A stretch of 64,000 nt of DNA from Hydra vulgaris (lineage: Eukaryota; Cnidaria; Hydrozoa; Anthoathecata; Hydridae): contig NC_088924.1 of NCBI RefSeq assembly GCF_038396675.1, positions 33,941,501 to 34,005,500 on the forward strand. Reading direction: 5' to 3'. The position numbers were made by a program, and so were the translations under genes. The notes beneath the pieces are model-generated. The model searched no databases. It had not been told where the DNA came from and saw nothing but the letters and a program-made list of their open reading frames with translations. Below, piece after piece: positions 36,520 to 48,189 of the stretch; the first letter of the stretch is position 1; each line of letters starts with the position of its first letter.

Positions 36520-38627
36520 AAAAAAAAGTGAAACTCCACAAGTTTTAGAAAACATTTTGAAAGTTGCTGTAGCCGAATTGGAAAATGGTATAAGCCTTAG
36601 AGAAGCAGCATATTCAGCTGGTATTTCTAAGTCTGCACTTCATAGGTGTATAAAAAAAAGTGTCAATACCCAGCTGCTAACCTTCAACCAAATTATCAAC
36701 ATTCTATGATTTTTTCTGTTTCACAAGAACAAATACTGAGCACTTATCTAAAGTCATGTTCTGATATGTTATGTGGCCTTACACCAGTTCAAGAGCTCTA
36801 GCTTTTGAAATGGCTTAAGCAAACAATATAAAATTTCCTCTGTGTTGAATAGAGCAAAAAAAGAGTGGTCAAGATTGGTTAATAGGGTTTTTAAAAAGAA
36901 ACCCAAAACTATCTGTTAAAAAACCAGAGGCAACTTCAATTGCCAGAGCATCGGCACTTAATCGGTATACTATTGATATTTTCTTTAACAAATTACAAGG
37001 AGGTATATCAGAGTCTAAAGCAACATCATTTAAAATTTTTAATCTTGATGAGACAGGTTTTACTACTGTGCAAAAACCTTCTCGTGTCATTTCATCAAAG
37101 GGAACAAAGCAAGTCGGGCAAATAACATCTAGAGAAAGAAGTTAATTAGTAACAGTGTGTTGCATTGTCTCCGCAGCTGGTGCAGCAATACCCCCTGTTA
37201 TTGTTTTTCAAGAAAATTATTAAGAAACCCACTAATGAGAGGAGTAACAGATGGTCCTATTATATAAGCCAATCAATCTAGATGGATGAATGCTGAAGTA
37301 TTTTTTGATGTTTTAAAGTATTTTGTTAAGTTTGTTCGCCCAACAGTCGATCACAAAATTTTATTGATTATGAATAGTCATGAAAGCTACCTTCACTACA
37401 GTCACTTGAATATGCAAAAGAGAACCATGTTTGTATGATGACTTTGCCACCACATACTTCACATAAGACACAACATTTAGATAGATCCGTTTTTGGTCCA
37501 ATGAAAGCATATTTTAATGCAGTTGCAAATAGCTGGATGCTTAGCAATCCATGACAAGCCATTACAATTTATGAGATGGTCTCATTCGACAAGCATGGAA
37601 AAAATCTTGCACACCAATAAATATTATGTCAGGATTTCGCGTGACAGGAATTTGGCCTTATGATAGACATGTATATGGGGATGATATTTTTTTACCATCA
37701 GTTGTAACAGATAGAGATGTGCCTCAAGAACCATGCAGTGAAGACTCATATGAGAAATTGATTACAACTGCTACTCCTTTAGATATCTCAGGTTTGGATG
37801 TGCAACATAAAGCATTTGTTACAGATAGAGATGCGCCTCAAGAACCATGCAACGAAGGCTCATGCGAGAAATCTAATACAAGTGCTATTCTTTCAGATAT
37901 CCCAGGTTTGGGTGTGCAACATGAAGCAGTAAAAGAAAACTTAACTGTATTTTCTCCTTAAATTGTACGAAGTTATCCAAAAGTAATTTAAACTAAATAT
38001 TCTTAGTTTAGGTTTTCTTTAAATTCTATAATTATATAATACTATAATATATGTTTTGCAGGCATCTACTCATAAGATTTTAAGACGTGGACGAAAAAAG
38101 GGAAAGTGTATGATAGCCACATCAACACCAGAGATTTTAAGAGCAAAAAATGAAGTATTAAAAAAAAAGGTAACAAAAATTGTCCTTCTAAAATCTAAAA
38201 AAGTGAGGAAAAACATATTACGCAAATCAAACAGGGACCTTGATGTAAATTTCAACAAAATCTAAAATAATGTTTATGATAATTGTTACTCACTAGAGCT
38301 TGAAAAAGAAATGGAAACTATTTCTTTTAGCGGTCAAAATGTGAGTGTCGGTGATTATGTTCTTTGCGAGGTTTATAGTAAAAACACCATTTCTTATTAT
38401 GCATAGTGCAGAAAGAAATAGACTCAAGTTTTGATGTAGAGGTCAGCTTCCTGAAATGCCAGAATAAAGAAACTTCTAAATTTGTCAAATCTAGTATTAA
38501 TGACATTCGTAGTGTGAATATTTATGATATAAAAGCTGTCCTGCCTCAACCGCTTGCTGGAACAACATCAAGAACAAAAGCTGAAATCATTTTCCAAGTG
38601 AACTTTAGCATCTTAAATGTAAAATAA
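36520..38627 (+). pseudogene. pogo/Tigger-like (DDE_1) transposase, broken
   Basis: Fragments in order: a psq-type helix-turn-helix (ELENGISLREAAYSAGISKS, about 36575), LKRNPKLSVKKPEATS, the first catalytic motif NLDETGFTTVQKPSR (about 37040), PPVIVFQ, and then RPTVDHKILLIMNSHES. The second catalytic Asp (LDNHES in the family) is replaced by Asn (MNSHES). TLPPHTSHKTQHLDRSVFGP (about 37440) keeps the third Asp. MSGFRVTGIWPYDRHVY follows, then a basic RRGRKKGK tail (about 38085) and a C-terminal LPQPLAGTTSR segment ending near 38624. An internal near-duplicate of VTDRD.PQEPC occurs twice (about 37708 and 37819). Many frameshifts and stops; inactive. The family cuts and pastes DNA at TA sites. 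Confidence 0.8.
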
Positions 38628-38734
38628 CTTTTTTCTTTTTTTAACAAAGAAATTTTAATTCTTAAAATGCAATTTTAATTTAATTGAAAAAGGCATTGAT
38701 AATTTGATTTTTTTTCTTTCTATTATTCACCTCT

Positions 38735-38973
38735 CTAAGGTTGCCACTTCAAGCGAGGAGGCTACGCATTTTTTTTGCATTTTTAAATATTTTTTTAAAT
38801 TGTGATTACAACCCTCTCTCAACCCTTTAACTTGGAAACACGAACCTTTACGAAAAAGACCCGCTGCGCGGAGAAACTAAGTTGAACGTGGTACTTCCAG
38901 GGACGTGGTAGGAGTCGAACTCGGAACCTCTCGCTTATAGGCCAAGCGCTCTACCACTCCACCACTGCCGCAC
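38735..38973 (-). mobile_element. tRNA-derived SINE, second head type
   Basis: On the minus strand the head reads GCGGCAGTGGTGGAGTGGTA, with A-box TGGTGGAGTGG and B-box AGTTCGACTCC. It is followed by CACGTCCCTGGAAGTACCAC and a body ending near TTGCCACTTCAAGCG on the plus side. The head differs from the SINE at 33744, so two SINE families are present. The acceptor stem does not pair; not a tRNA gene. Confidence 0.75.
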
Positions 38974-39435
38974 TTTATTTAAACTAAACTTAACTTTAAA
39001 ATCAAAATTTTCTCAAATTAATATTTAACTAGATTTGGAGTCGTTTTTATATAGTCCCACATCTCCCCCAAATGTCCCGCTTCTTCCGCACACTTGTCCC
39101 ATTTTACCCCAATAGCAGGGTTCTTTTTAAATCAAAAAATATATACTTTATTAAAACACTCTGTCAATATTAGGGTGTGGATTCGGTGCCCCAAATACTG
39201 CTTTATTTGTTAAGACTAGTCTGGTTCAATTTATACATCATATAAAAAAGATATTGCAATTACTCTGAAAAAAATGTGGGTCCCACTTCTCCCCACTCTC
39301 CTATTCTCAAAATGAAAAAATGTGACCCTGTTGTTTCTTCCCTTCATATCTAAAGTCATTACCTCAAAAAATTGAGGGTTTTCAGGTGATGCATAAAAGG
39401 TAAACTGATGAGGTAAACTAGTCGTATTGAATTGT

Positions 39436-39513
39436 AAAAAATTTATAGAACCGATAAAATAGTTATTTCGAGTCGACTCGAAATAACTATTTTATCGGTT
39501 CCATAAATTTTTT
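39436..39513. repeat. 78-base palindrome centred on GTCGAC
   Basis: Arms of 39 bases with no spacer and one mismatched pair (39447/39502). The centre is CGAGTCGACTCG. No gene is associated with it; it may be a tiny foldback element. Confidence 0.9.
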
Positions 39514-39983
39514 GATTTTAACAGAAGATGCATATGGCAAATTATTGTTTAAAAAGCATTGAAACCACAAAATTGCTTTGTGGTAATGACTTTAAACCGT
39601 CAGTATTCATAATATGTAAGAAATAACTCTATTCCTAATATTAAAGGTTGCGTTACCTGAACAAAATCAAACTTTGTATTTAACGTTGTTTGACAATGAG
39701 CAAAAAGCGTCCAATTTCTATGTTGAAATTAATTAATCAATTTAACTGAGCAAAAAAAAAACTATGGTTTTAGTTGTAAGAAAACATCATTTTTTATACA
39801 AGATAAACTGAAAAAATACTTGCTTAAAAATATATTAAAATATACAAGATTACAATAATGCGTCGAAAATTTGAATTACATTCTTTTCATACTATATTTT
39901 TTTAAAATAAATGATATTAAAGAGCGCAACGTTAAAATTTAGATCATGTAAGATGAAATTCTTTAATAGGTTGTGGACATTCA
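39514..39983. other. Stretch without recognised genes
   Basis: AT-rich DNA downstream of glycine-rich gene 2; presumably contains its 3' untranslated region. Nothing else seen. Confidence 0.4.
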
Positions 39984-41558
39984 TTACTTCCTTTCACCTC
40001 CTCCAACTCCACCTTTTCCACCGTAACGACCACCTCCTTTGCCACCTTTTCCACCTTTTTCTTCGGTTCCGTCTCCACCGTTTTCACCATTTCCGTCTTT
40101 TTCTTTATTTCTATCCCCTGATTTGCTTCCGCCATGGTTTCCTCCTCCAACACCACCTTTTCCGCCGTACCAACCACCTCCTTTGCCTCCGCTACCACCT
40201 TTTTCTTCGGTTCCATCTCCACCGTCTTCACCATCTCCGCCTTTTTCTCTATATCCATCTCCCCCTTTGCCTCCGAAACCATCATGCTCTTCATCTTCAT
40301 TTCTAAATCATAAACAAATTAAATTTTTAATACTGAAATAAAACTGAAGTATAACTCAAAATAGAAAAAACCTACGTTTCTCTTTTCCCATAACCATAAC
40401 CGCCTCCGTAACCACCTCCATATCCGCCTCCGTATCCACCTCCGTATCCACCATCATTATGTTCGTTTCTTAAAAAGAAATTACTTAATGTTATGGTTGC
40501 ATTAAATGCGGTATTTATTTAATATTAAACTACTAAAAACCTACATTTCTTTTTTATAGTAACCTCCACCATATTTTCCTCCATAACCTCCACCGTAACC
40601 TCTACCATATTTTCCTCCGTAGCCTCCACCGTAACCTCCACCGTATTTTCCTCCGTAGCCTCCACCGTAACCTCCACCGTATTTTCCTCCGTAGCCTCCA
40701 CCGTATTTTCCTCCGTAGCCTCCACCATAATCGTTCATTTTATTAGAAGATAACTCTTCGCTGATCTAAATCGAAAATTGTTTGTATATTGGAAACTAGC
40801 AAACACTAAACGTCTTTTAAACGTTCAAAAGGCGTTTAAGAGATGTATAGAAGTTTTTTTTATACCTTCATTGTTATATGCGGTTAACAGAAAACTGTTT
40901 TTACAACATTTAATCAGGGGAAATTCTAGGAATAAACTGAGGGAAACAAATCTTTTTTTTTTTTTAAAGTTTCTTAAAACTTAAAAGTTCTGTAGACTGA
41001 AATGTGAAAAAAGCCTTTTTTGAAAAAAGGGGAAGACGAGATGTTACACACCCCAAAACCTCTAGTAAAATCACCCCTGCGTTTAATTTAAAATAATTCT
41101 AAAACTCAATCTATTAGTTTAGTTCTATAAATATAATATCAATTATATTATATAAAATAATCTTTGGATACAACTAAAAAAGTTAAAAAAATATGAATGA
41201 TTTTACATGATTATTGGTTTTATATAATAATTTTAAAAATAACTTAAACCAACCTCGTTACTGGATTCATCTTCGTTATCATTTACTGTATTTCTAGAAG
41301 GGAGAAGTATAAACTTATTACGTCACAAAATATTAAAAACTAAAATTTTCGTACTAATTTTTTTATAAAAAACAAACTCAATATCTGCTACAATGTTATC
41401 ACTTGCAAAATGTCTCGGACTTGCTGCTCCAAGCTGAATGAAAAAAAAATTAAAATATTTTTATTTATTTAAATGATTTATAGTATTGCTACACTGTATA
41501 AATAAAGTTTACTTACGAAAACCTGAGAAGAAATTATGAAAAAAATAAGACGAAACAT
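39984..41558 (-). CDS. Secreted glycine/tyrosine-rich protein, gene 2 (six exons)
   Basis: Minus-strand spliced gene. Exons are 41517-41558, 41378-41433, 41254-41293, 40545-40765, 40376-40468 and 39984-40302; they are all in phase and give 256 residues. Exon 1 is a signal peptide (MFRLIFFIISSQVF), likely cut after LGAA. Exon 2 ends IVADIE, the counterpart of VLADIK in gene 1. Exon 3 is acidic. Exon 4 holds repeats of GGYGGKYG. Exon 5 has YGGG repeats and ends GYGYGKRET, as in gene 1. Exon 6 contains two copies of a block starting at GDG and ending YGGKGGVGGG. All internal GT..AG junctions fit. It is likely exported. The role is unknown: an extracellular structural or mucus protein, or YGGYG-type defence peptides released at KR. 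The exon 4 acceptor (GATTTAG at 40766-40772) is the best of several choices. Confidence 0.78.
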
Positions 41559-41620
41559 TCTTCTTCTGGATGCTTTTTTAAGTGTTTTTTTTTTCTTTTT
41601 TTAAAGTTGCCGTTTTTTCA

Positions 41621-41632
41621 ACCCTTTTTATA
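41621..41632 (-). promoter_or_regulatory. TATA box of glycine-rich gene 2
   Basis: TATAAAAAGGGT on the minus strand, about 63 bases before the start codon; the same 12-mer as before gene 1. Confidence 0.7.
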
Positions 41633-42732
41633 CGCTCTGCAGACCTAATTAAGAAATACCCAAAAAGCTAATAACTTAACCACAAATTTGCAGTATCTGG
41701 GTAATAGTAATTTGCAATTAAAAGAAAACTTCTAATAATCATTAAAAGGTGGTAAAAGTTAATTTAGTCATCAAAAATCTTTAAGTGTTACGTCATTAGT
41801 CGAATAATAAAATTCTTGTTACGTCATTAATTAGAACCCGTAATAAAAATGAGTTACTTATTTATGAAACAATAGAATACAAAGTTTTATTTTCCAAACA
41901 TATTCTTATGTTATTATCGACCACATTACCTAATGAAATAAATTTATTAGAAAACGCCGTATATTTAAGTTAAACAAAAAATATGTTTTTTAAAATTTTT
42001 ATTGAGGTTATTTTGATTTAGAGTTTATTTGAGCGACGAGTTAAATTATTTAATTTTTCAAATTCAAAATTTTTAAAGTAACATTTTAATAAAGTTTGAT
42101 AGATAACGGTAAAAATTATAAAAAAAATATTTCAATTTTGACTAAACAGAATTATAACGATCCCTTTAGTTATGCGATAAATGCGAGTTTTTGAAAACTC
42201 CCATTCGCTGCAAAACTTTTTCGATATGAGTTGGTCAGGAAATGTTTCTTGCTCTTTAGAGGATCATATCCAAACATCGAAAGTAAGTAAGTACAGGCCA
42301 AGTTAAGCTTAACTTTTAATTTAATTTAAAATTTAAACAAATAATTTAAACAAGATATATTTTAAAGTTGTGATTAAAGTTTTTTCATTATCAAAATAGA
42401 AAGATAAGCGAGCTATTTTTTAAAGTACATATTTATATGATATCATATGAACCAATTACAACGTCGACACTAAATGTATTTAAAAAAATAACTATACCAT
42501 GGTATAGTTAACCAAGGTTACCATGGTATAGTAACCAAGGTTACCATGGGCGTAATCAAAAGAAGATTATTAGTTTTCTTAATTACCTTTTAAATAGTTA
42601 AAATCTTTATTTCACCATCAATCATTGATTTAATAACTTATATAATTAATTTACGTAAAAAATGACTTCAGAGCTTTTTTATACTGAAATTATACAAATA
42701 ACATTTTTTTATTATCATTATTTTATTTTTTT
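41633..42732. other. Upstream region of gene 2, no genes seen
   Basis: AT-rich. Near 42489-42549 the palindrome AACTATACCATGGTATAGTT is followed by repeats of AACCAAGGTTACCATGG, a small cluster of inverted and direct words. No coding region recognised. Confidence 0.45.
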
Positions 42733-42890
42733 GAGGTGCCCCAAGAGAATATCCAACGGTTTTTTTACAGAGCACCGACAAAGAGTATTTAACTGGGAAG
42801 TTCACGTTTCCTTCATATCAGGTCAGGTCATGCAAAATATGCCCCGAGCTCGCTGTGAACCCTCTTGCTTCTAAATCAAGCACTTTACCT
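42733..42890 (-). mobile_element. tRNA-derived SINE, inverted copy
   Basis: Reverse complement of the family at 33744. Read on the minus strand it has AAGTGCTTGATTTAGAAGCA and then GGGTTCACAGCGAGCTCGGG, the body with AACTTCCCAGTTAAA, and CTCTTGGGGCACCTC at the 3' end. The 5' end of the tRNA head is truncated. Confidence 0.75.
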
Positions 42891-43415
42891 AATTTTTATT
42901 GCATACTTCAAAACCACTTTAATAAAGCATTAACCATCACAAAAGATATGATTAAAAATTCGACTTGAAAACAACAAAAATATAGTGTCAATACATATAT
43001 ACTTTATATACAAAAATGCTTTTTTTGTTTTAATTTATCCGCGTTTGCTTTTTTAAGGAAATATAAAGTGACGTTCAAAATATACTATAAATTTACAGTT
43101 TCAATAGCGGATTTTTGATTTTGATAAAAACCAATTAAAAATGAACATTTGAATTTTTATTAATAAATTAGATCATAAAAAAATTGTAATGTTTATTTGA
43201 AATCTGCTAAAATATTTTGTTTGCAAAATAAGAGGTTTGAAATTCTGCGTACTAATGAAATCTAAAATAAGCAAAGAATGAATAAAATGATCAAGTTTAG
43301 CACTAATATTTTTAAAAGTCACCAAGTTAACAATATTTTAAATTTTTTTTTTTTTTTTTAATATAAAATACTCTTTTTAATTAAAAACATTGAAATTTTA
43401 AAATACTATAACTTC
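42891..43415. other. Stretch without recognised genes
   Basis: AT-rich, with a poly-T run near 43341-43361. Nothing supported. Confidence 0.4.
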
Positions 43416-46400
43416 GCACAGGTCAGAAATTGGCCTTTTAGGTTTGATTTTGGAACACCCCAAATATTTATATAGATTCTTTATAACAAACCTTTAAGCT
43501 TCACAGAACTGTTAAAATTAAAATCCTGATGGTGGCACATTTTCTGAAAAACCATTTAAAGTGGGGGAACCTACAAAATTTCATGTTCAAGTAAAGAAAC
43601 TTCCTGAAATAGTGCAAACCTTAAATTATTGCATACTAATACTAACATCAAATAATGATTTTCTGTCAAAAAAAAATTAAAAATAAAATCTAGGAACATG
43701 GAATACACAACGTTTTTGGGGCACCGACCCCAAATGGGGCAAATAAAAAAATTAAAATTTTTTTTTTGTACAATCTCATAGGTAATCTAACTTTGTTCAT
43801 AGAACTCAAATTTAAAAAAAATATAAAATTACAGTTCAAGAGTTATGACCAAAAAACTTTTGATCCCCCTCCCCTTTTTAAAAAAATTAGAAAGTTTGAA
43901 ATTTTAAATAACCATAACTTCTAAAGTGCACATAGTTTTTTTATGAAACTTGAAATTTGTCAATGAATTTCTATTTGGGCTAAGAATTAACAAAAATATT
44001 TTTTCAAATGCGTAAGCCCCCTCAAACGGGGCAGTTTTCCTGAATTTTGGGGTACTCTTGTTCGAAAGCTTAAATCGCAGCTATTTTTGGGATACTTCTC
44101 TTTTTTATTAATACCAAGATTTACATACAAAATAATATGTTTAATAATATAAAGATCAACTTAGAGTTAGCTCAGCTTTTATTAGTACGTATTACTCAAC
44201 ATTTATTACTACTTGTTAGTTGTTTATTGTTATTTAAAAATTTGATAGATATAAATAATGATGACTAACTACATTCCAACAAAGTTATTTGATTTATTTA
44301 AATTAGAAGAAATTAATATAAATTTATTTAATTAAAGTTCACTTATAAATTTTGATAAACTATTAATACTTTTAGTAAGTATTAAAATTAAAGAATTCAT
44401 AATGCCTCATTTAATGTCGAAAGAAGGAAGAAGATTTAAGTTCAAAAGATCTCATAAGTTAAACAGGCTTTTAGTCTGTGCTTGTTGCTTTACTAAAAAC
44501 ACTAAGTGTATTCCAGTTACAGAAAACTTGGAAAGGCTTGTTGTAAAGCATTGTCACAATGACTATAGTATGAAAGTAATGAAGTATCCAGCTGGGCTAT
44601 GCCTTACGTGTAAAAGAAACTTGTACTTGGTTAAAGCTGGAAAACCTCTTTCAACATCTGTTAAACAGAAATGGAACAAGAAATCTTTAAGCAATATCTA
44701 CTGCGATAGGAGCTGCAAAAAATGTAAAATTTGTAAATTGGCAACTAATAAAATCTCAGGTTCTATATTATGCTTCTTTTTTAAAAATTAGTTAAAATTA
44801 AATTCATTAAACAGTTCTTTAAATAAATATAGACAAATAAAACAAAAATAATATAATTTCAGAAAAAGTTGGTGTTTACAAGAGTTCAAATGTTGCTTGC
44901 TTAAAGATTTGTCAAAAATGTTTTCACGTTATTGGTAAAGGTATACGCCATAAATGCTACCCTCGAAAGCAATCAAAGAATCTGGCAACTTATGTATTAA
45001 ATAAAGATGTTAACGTAAAATATTTATCTAAATATTATTATTACAACTAATTTTTTAAATCAGAATGTTTCTTATTATTATTATCTCATTTGTAAAACAG
45101 TTAGGTTTTACAGCTTTCACTGTATTGAGTAGGTTCAAGGCCAAGTAGTGTCCAATATTCTGAAAGGTTTATATTCCAATAATGAAATGGAAAAAGGTGA
45201 AGAAATGTTGTGTTCGACTGGTAAAATGTTAAAAAACTTGCTTTCTTTTTACATATTGGAAAATGTTTTGCCTTTCTAAAAATTTTTGTCAATTATATAG
45301 GTGGTTCTAGAGTCCCTATAACTTTAGGTCAAACTTGTACGAAACCGATAGAAATACCATTTTCTGAGTTTAACAAGTTAGTTGTTTGTTTGCAACTGAC
45401 TCAGTTCAAATCTAATGTACTCTTGAAGACTTTCCGAAAAAATGGAGTTAAGTTTGAAAGTAATATGGAAAAGAAATTGGATGATAAAACAAAAATACTT
45501 AAGAACTTCTATGCTTTACAAAACGTTTCCTTTGAGGAAAAAAAGAAAGGTTTAATAAATAATGTAAAAAGAGATTTAGTTTATGTAAAAGATATTACAG
45601 AGTATATTAAATTTGTAATTGAGTACAGAAAGCAAGATCTCTTCAGTACTTTTGTAAGAGTTGGCATAGATTCAGGTATGAGCATTTGATTTGTAATAAT
45701 ATAGATGGATAATAAACTATAAATTTAAAGAATAATGAGTAAATAAAAACACCTTAGGTGGAGGTTCAATGAAAATTATTGCAAACTTGTTTAACCCAAA
45801 CCAACACAAACAGAATAACCGGAATGATAGGGGAACTTACTCTGGAATAAATTCTGCGCTTCGATTGGCATACTGTGAAGATATGCAAGAAACACATAGC
45901 AACCTCACAGTATTAACAGAAAAACTTCAACTTCATAATTGTAAATATTCTCTTGCATCTGACCTTAAACTCATAAACATTTTGTTGGGAATTTCGGTAA
46001 TTAAATTACTTGAAAACCTCCCAATTTATTTTATAAAGGAAATGGAAATTTAAGGAAATTTAAATTTTGTATATATATATATAACTATTTATATAACTAA
46101 AAAATATTTATAGACTCATGGTGGAAAATACAGTTGTGCCTGGTGTGATGGGGAAGCTGTTCTGAAATCTGGTCAACTTAGAAGCTTCGGAGACCTAGAT
46201 AACTATTACCGCCAGTATGCTGATGCAGGTTTTCCTGAGAAACAAATGATGAATTTTAAGGTTACCGTTATTTATATATTTGTAATCTAATAAAAAGCTT
46301 TTTATACAAAACTATCGTGTTCCATTTATTTTTATTCAGAATGTTGTGAAGCCTTGTCTTATAAAGGAAGACGATCCTGAGAAGCTAGTAATAAGCATAG

Positions 46401-47873
46401 TGCCTTTACCAGAACTTCATCTTCTCATGGGTTTGGTAAACCACATTTGTAATTATATAATACCACTCTGGGAAGGTTTAAAAGATTGGGTTAATAGTCT
46501 TGGTGTTATACGGAAAGGTTATCACGGAGGTACATATGACGGTAATGTTTCAAGAGCAATATTGAAAAATGTAGACAGTCTTGCATCACGAATTCCAATA
46601 AAGTTTTTCCCTTTAGTTGATACATTAAGGATGTTTGACAGAGTAGTTACTGGTACATTTAGTGAACCACTAGATCCTGAGTATCACAAGCTTATCCAAG
46701 ACTTTACAAGAAGTTTTGAACATTCTCAAACATACTGTTCAGAAGTGAGTACAATAAAAACTCGTTATGTTTAAAACTTCTTTAAATTTGAATAATTTCA
46801 TTATAAATACTTATATATTTTAGTTCTTGAATAAAAGTCTCAGCGTGACATGGACAGTACATGCCATAAGCGCTCATCTTGGAGCCTTCATAGATATGCA
46901 CAGCTGCTCTCTTTCAAGATACAATGAACAATCAACAGAAGCCTCGCACCAAAAAATGAAGTTTGTTGTAAACCGATTTAATGTCTCTGTCCTTAGCTCG
47001 AAGCATGGTGACAGAAGTAAACGAATTGCTGAAACTTTTTCCAGCATGAACATGTAGTTATTGATGTTTTAATATTCTTTAGTGAACCTAAACAAAAAAT
47101 AATTACTAAAAATAAAGGGGCTCACAATTATTTGGCATTTTGAAGAACAAAATATTTTTACACAAAGTCATAGTATGGTCATAAATAACAAATCTGTCCT
47201 AAAAATAGCTGCAATTTAAGCCTTCGAACCAGAGTACCCCAAAATTTAGGAAAACTGCCCCGTTTGAGGGGGCTTACGCATTTGAAAAAATATTTTTGTT
47301 AATTCTTAGCCCAAATAGAAATTCATTGACAAATTTCAAGTTTCATAAAAAAACTATGTGCACTTTAGAAGTTATGGTTATTTAAAATTTCAAACTTTCT
47401 AATTTTTTTAAAAAGGGGAGGGGGATCAAAAGTTTTTTGGTCATAACTCTTGAACTGTAATTTTATATTTTTTTTAAATTTGAGTTCTATGAACAAAGTT
47501 AGATTACCTATGAGATTGTACAAAAAAAAAATTTTAATTTTTTTATTTGCCCCATTTGGGGTCGGTGCCCCAAAAACGTTGTGTATTCCATGTTCCTAGA
47601 TTTTATTTTTAATTTTTTTTTGACAGAAAATCATTATTTGATGTTAGTATTAGTATGCAATAATTTAAGGTTTGCACTATTTCAGGAAGTTTCTTTACTT
47701 GAACATGAAATTTTGTAGGTTCCCCCACTTTAAATGGTTTTTCAGAAAATGTGCCACCATCAGGATTTTAATTTTAACAGTTCTGTGAAGCTTAAAGGTT
47801 TGTTATAAAGAATCTATATAAATATTTGGGGTGTTCCAAAATCAAACCTAAAAGGCCAATTTCTGATCTGTGC
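43416..47873 (+). mobile_element. Unplaced TIR transposon with 675-base inverted repeats
   Basis: The left repeat 43416-44090 begins GCACAGGTCAGAAATTGGCC and recurs inverted, near identical, at 47199-47873. The repeats include the GGGGAGGGGGATCAAAAGTT segment. Between them lies one spliced gene in the same orientation. Such long, nearly identical inverted repeats and a mostly open gene suggest recent activity. I see no clear target-site duplication outside the ends. Confidence 0.85.
44402..47057 (+). CDS. Putative DDE-type transposase of an unplaced transposon family (seven exons)
   Basis: Proposed exons: 44402-44759, 44863-45014, 45301-45675, 45758-45996, 46114-46260, 46340-46744 and 46824-47057. 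All joins are in phase except exon 2 to 3, where I could not find a donor giving the right frame (mis-set boundary or a frameshift). N-terminus: basic, with CACC and CxxC-H-CY cysteine clusters in exons 1-2 (CDRSCKKCKICK; CQKCFHVIGKGIRHKC). Core: RVGIDSGGGSMKI (first Asp), SLASDLKLINILLG (second Asp), a CAWC zinc-like motif, VPLPELHLLMGLVNHI, and SRYNEQSTEASHQKM (candidate Glu) near the end. This order fits an RNase-H-like D-D-E enzyme that would mobilise the surrounding element. I cannot match it to a named superfamily from memory. A relic lies at 32912. Confidence 0.7.
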
Positions 47874-48189
47874 ATACCATATGGTAGACCTAGTTAAAAA
47901 ATAGGTAGACTGAGGTAATAGGTAGGTAGGCTATAGGAAGACTTAGGTAAAAAATGCAAGGTTCTAAATGAACACAATGTTATTTTGTTTGCAATAATCA
48001 ATTATGTAAATAACAAAATTAAATGAAAATATATATAATTAAAAATTTATATATGTATATTCTATTATATAAAATATACATATATAAGATTCTGTTATAT
48101 ATTTATATGTAATAGAATCTTGAATTCTAGTATTTCTGGAAAACTAGGAATATTATGGTGCAAAAATAAGAGTTGCTCTCCAGTTTTGG
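47874..48189. other. Stretch without recognised genes
   Basis: Contains a purine-rich run of GGTAGACTTAGGTAA-like words (47880-47960) and TATAT-rich sequence (48030-48110). Nothing coding seen. Confidence 0.4.

Larger units (their letters stand above)
34976..39303 (+). mobile_element. pogo/Tigger-like element
   Basis: The ends TAGGGGAGAGTGGGGCGAAG (34976) and, inverted, TAGGAGAGTGGGGAGAAGTG (ending 39303) share a TA start. Extra AAGTGGGAC words in both subterminal regions (about 35370 and 39055-39110) look like repeated binding sites. Inside are a broken pogo-type transposase, a Tc1-derived MITE (35481-36203) and a SINE (38735-38973), so the element has served as a landing site since it died. 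Confidence 0.75.

Noticed and set aside
38883-38973. Possible tRNA gene on the minus strand
   Set aside because: Good A and B boxes, but the acceptor stem does not close and the same unit extends into a SINE body.
39911-40341. Pro/Ser-rich and Leu/His-rich plus-strand frames, Lys/Glu-rich minus frame
   Set aside because: Shadows of the glycine-rich last exon of gene 2.
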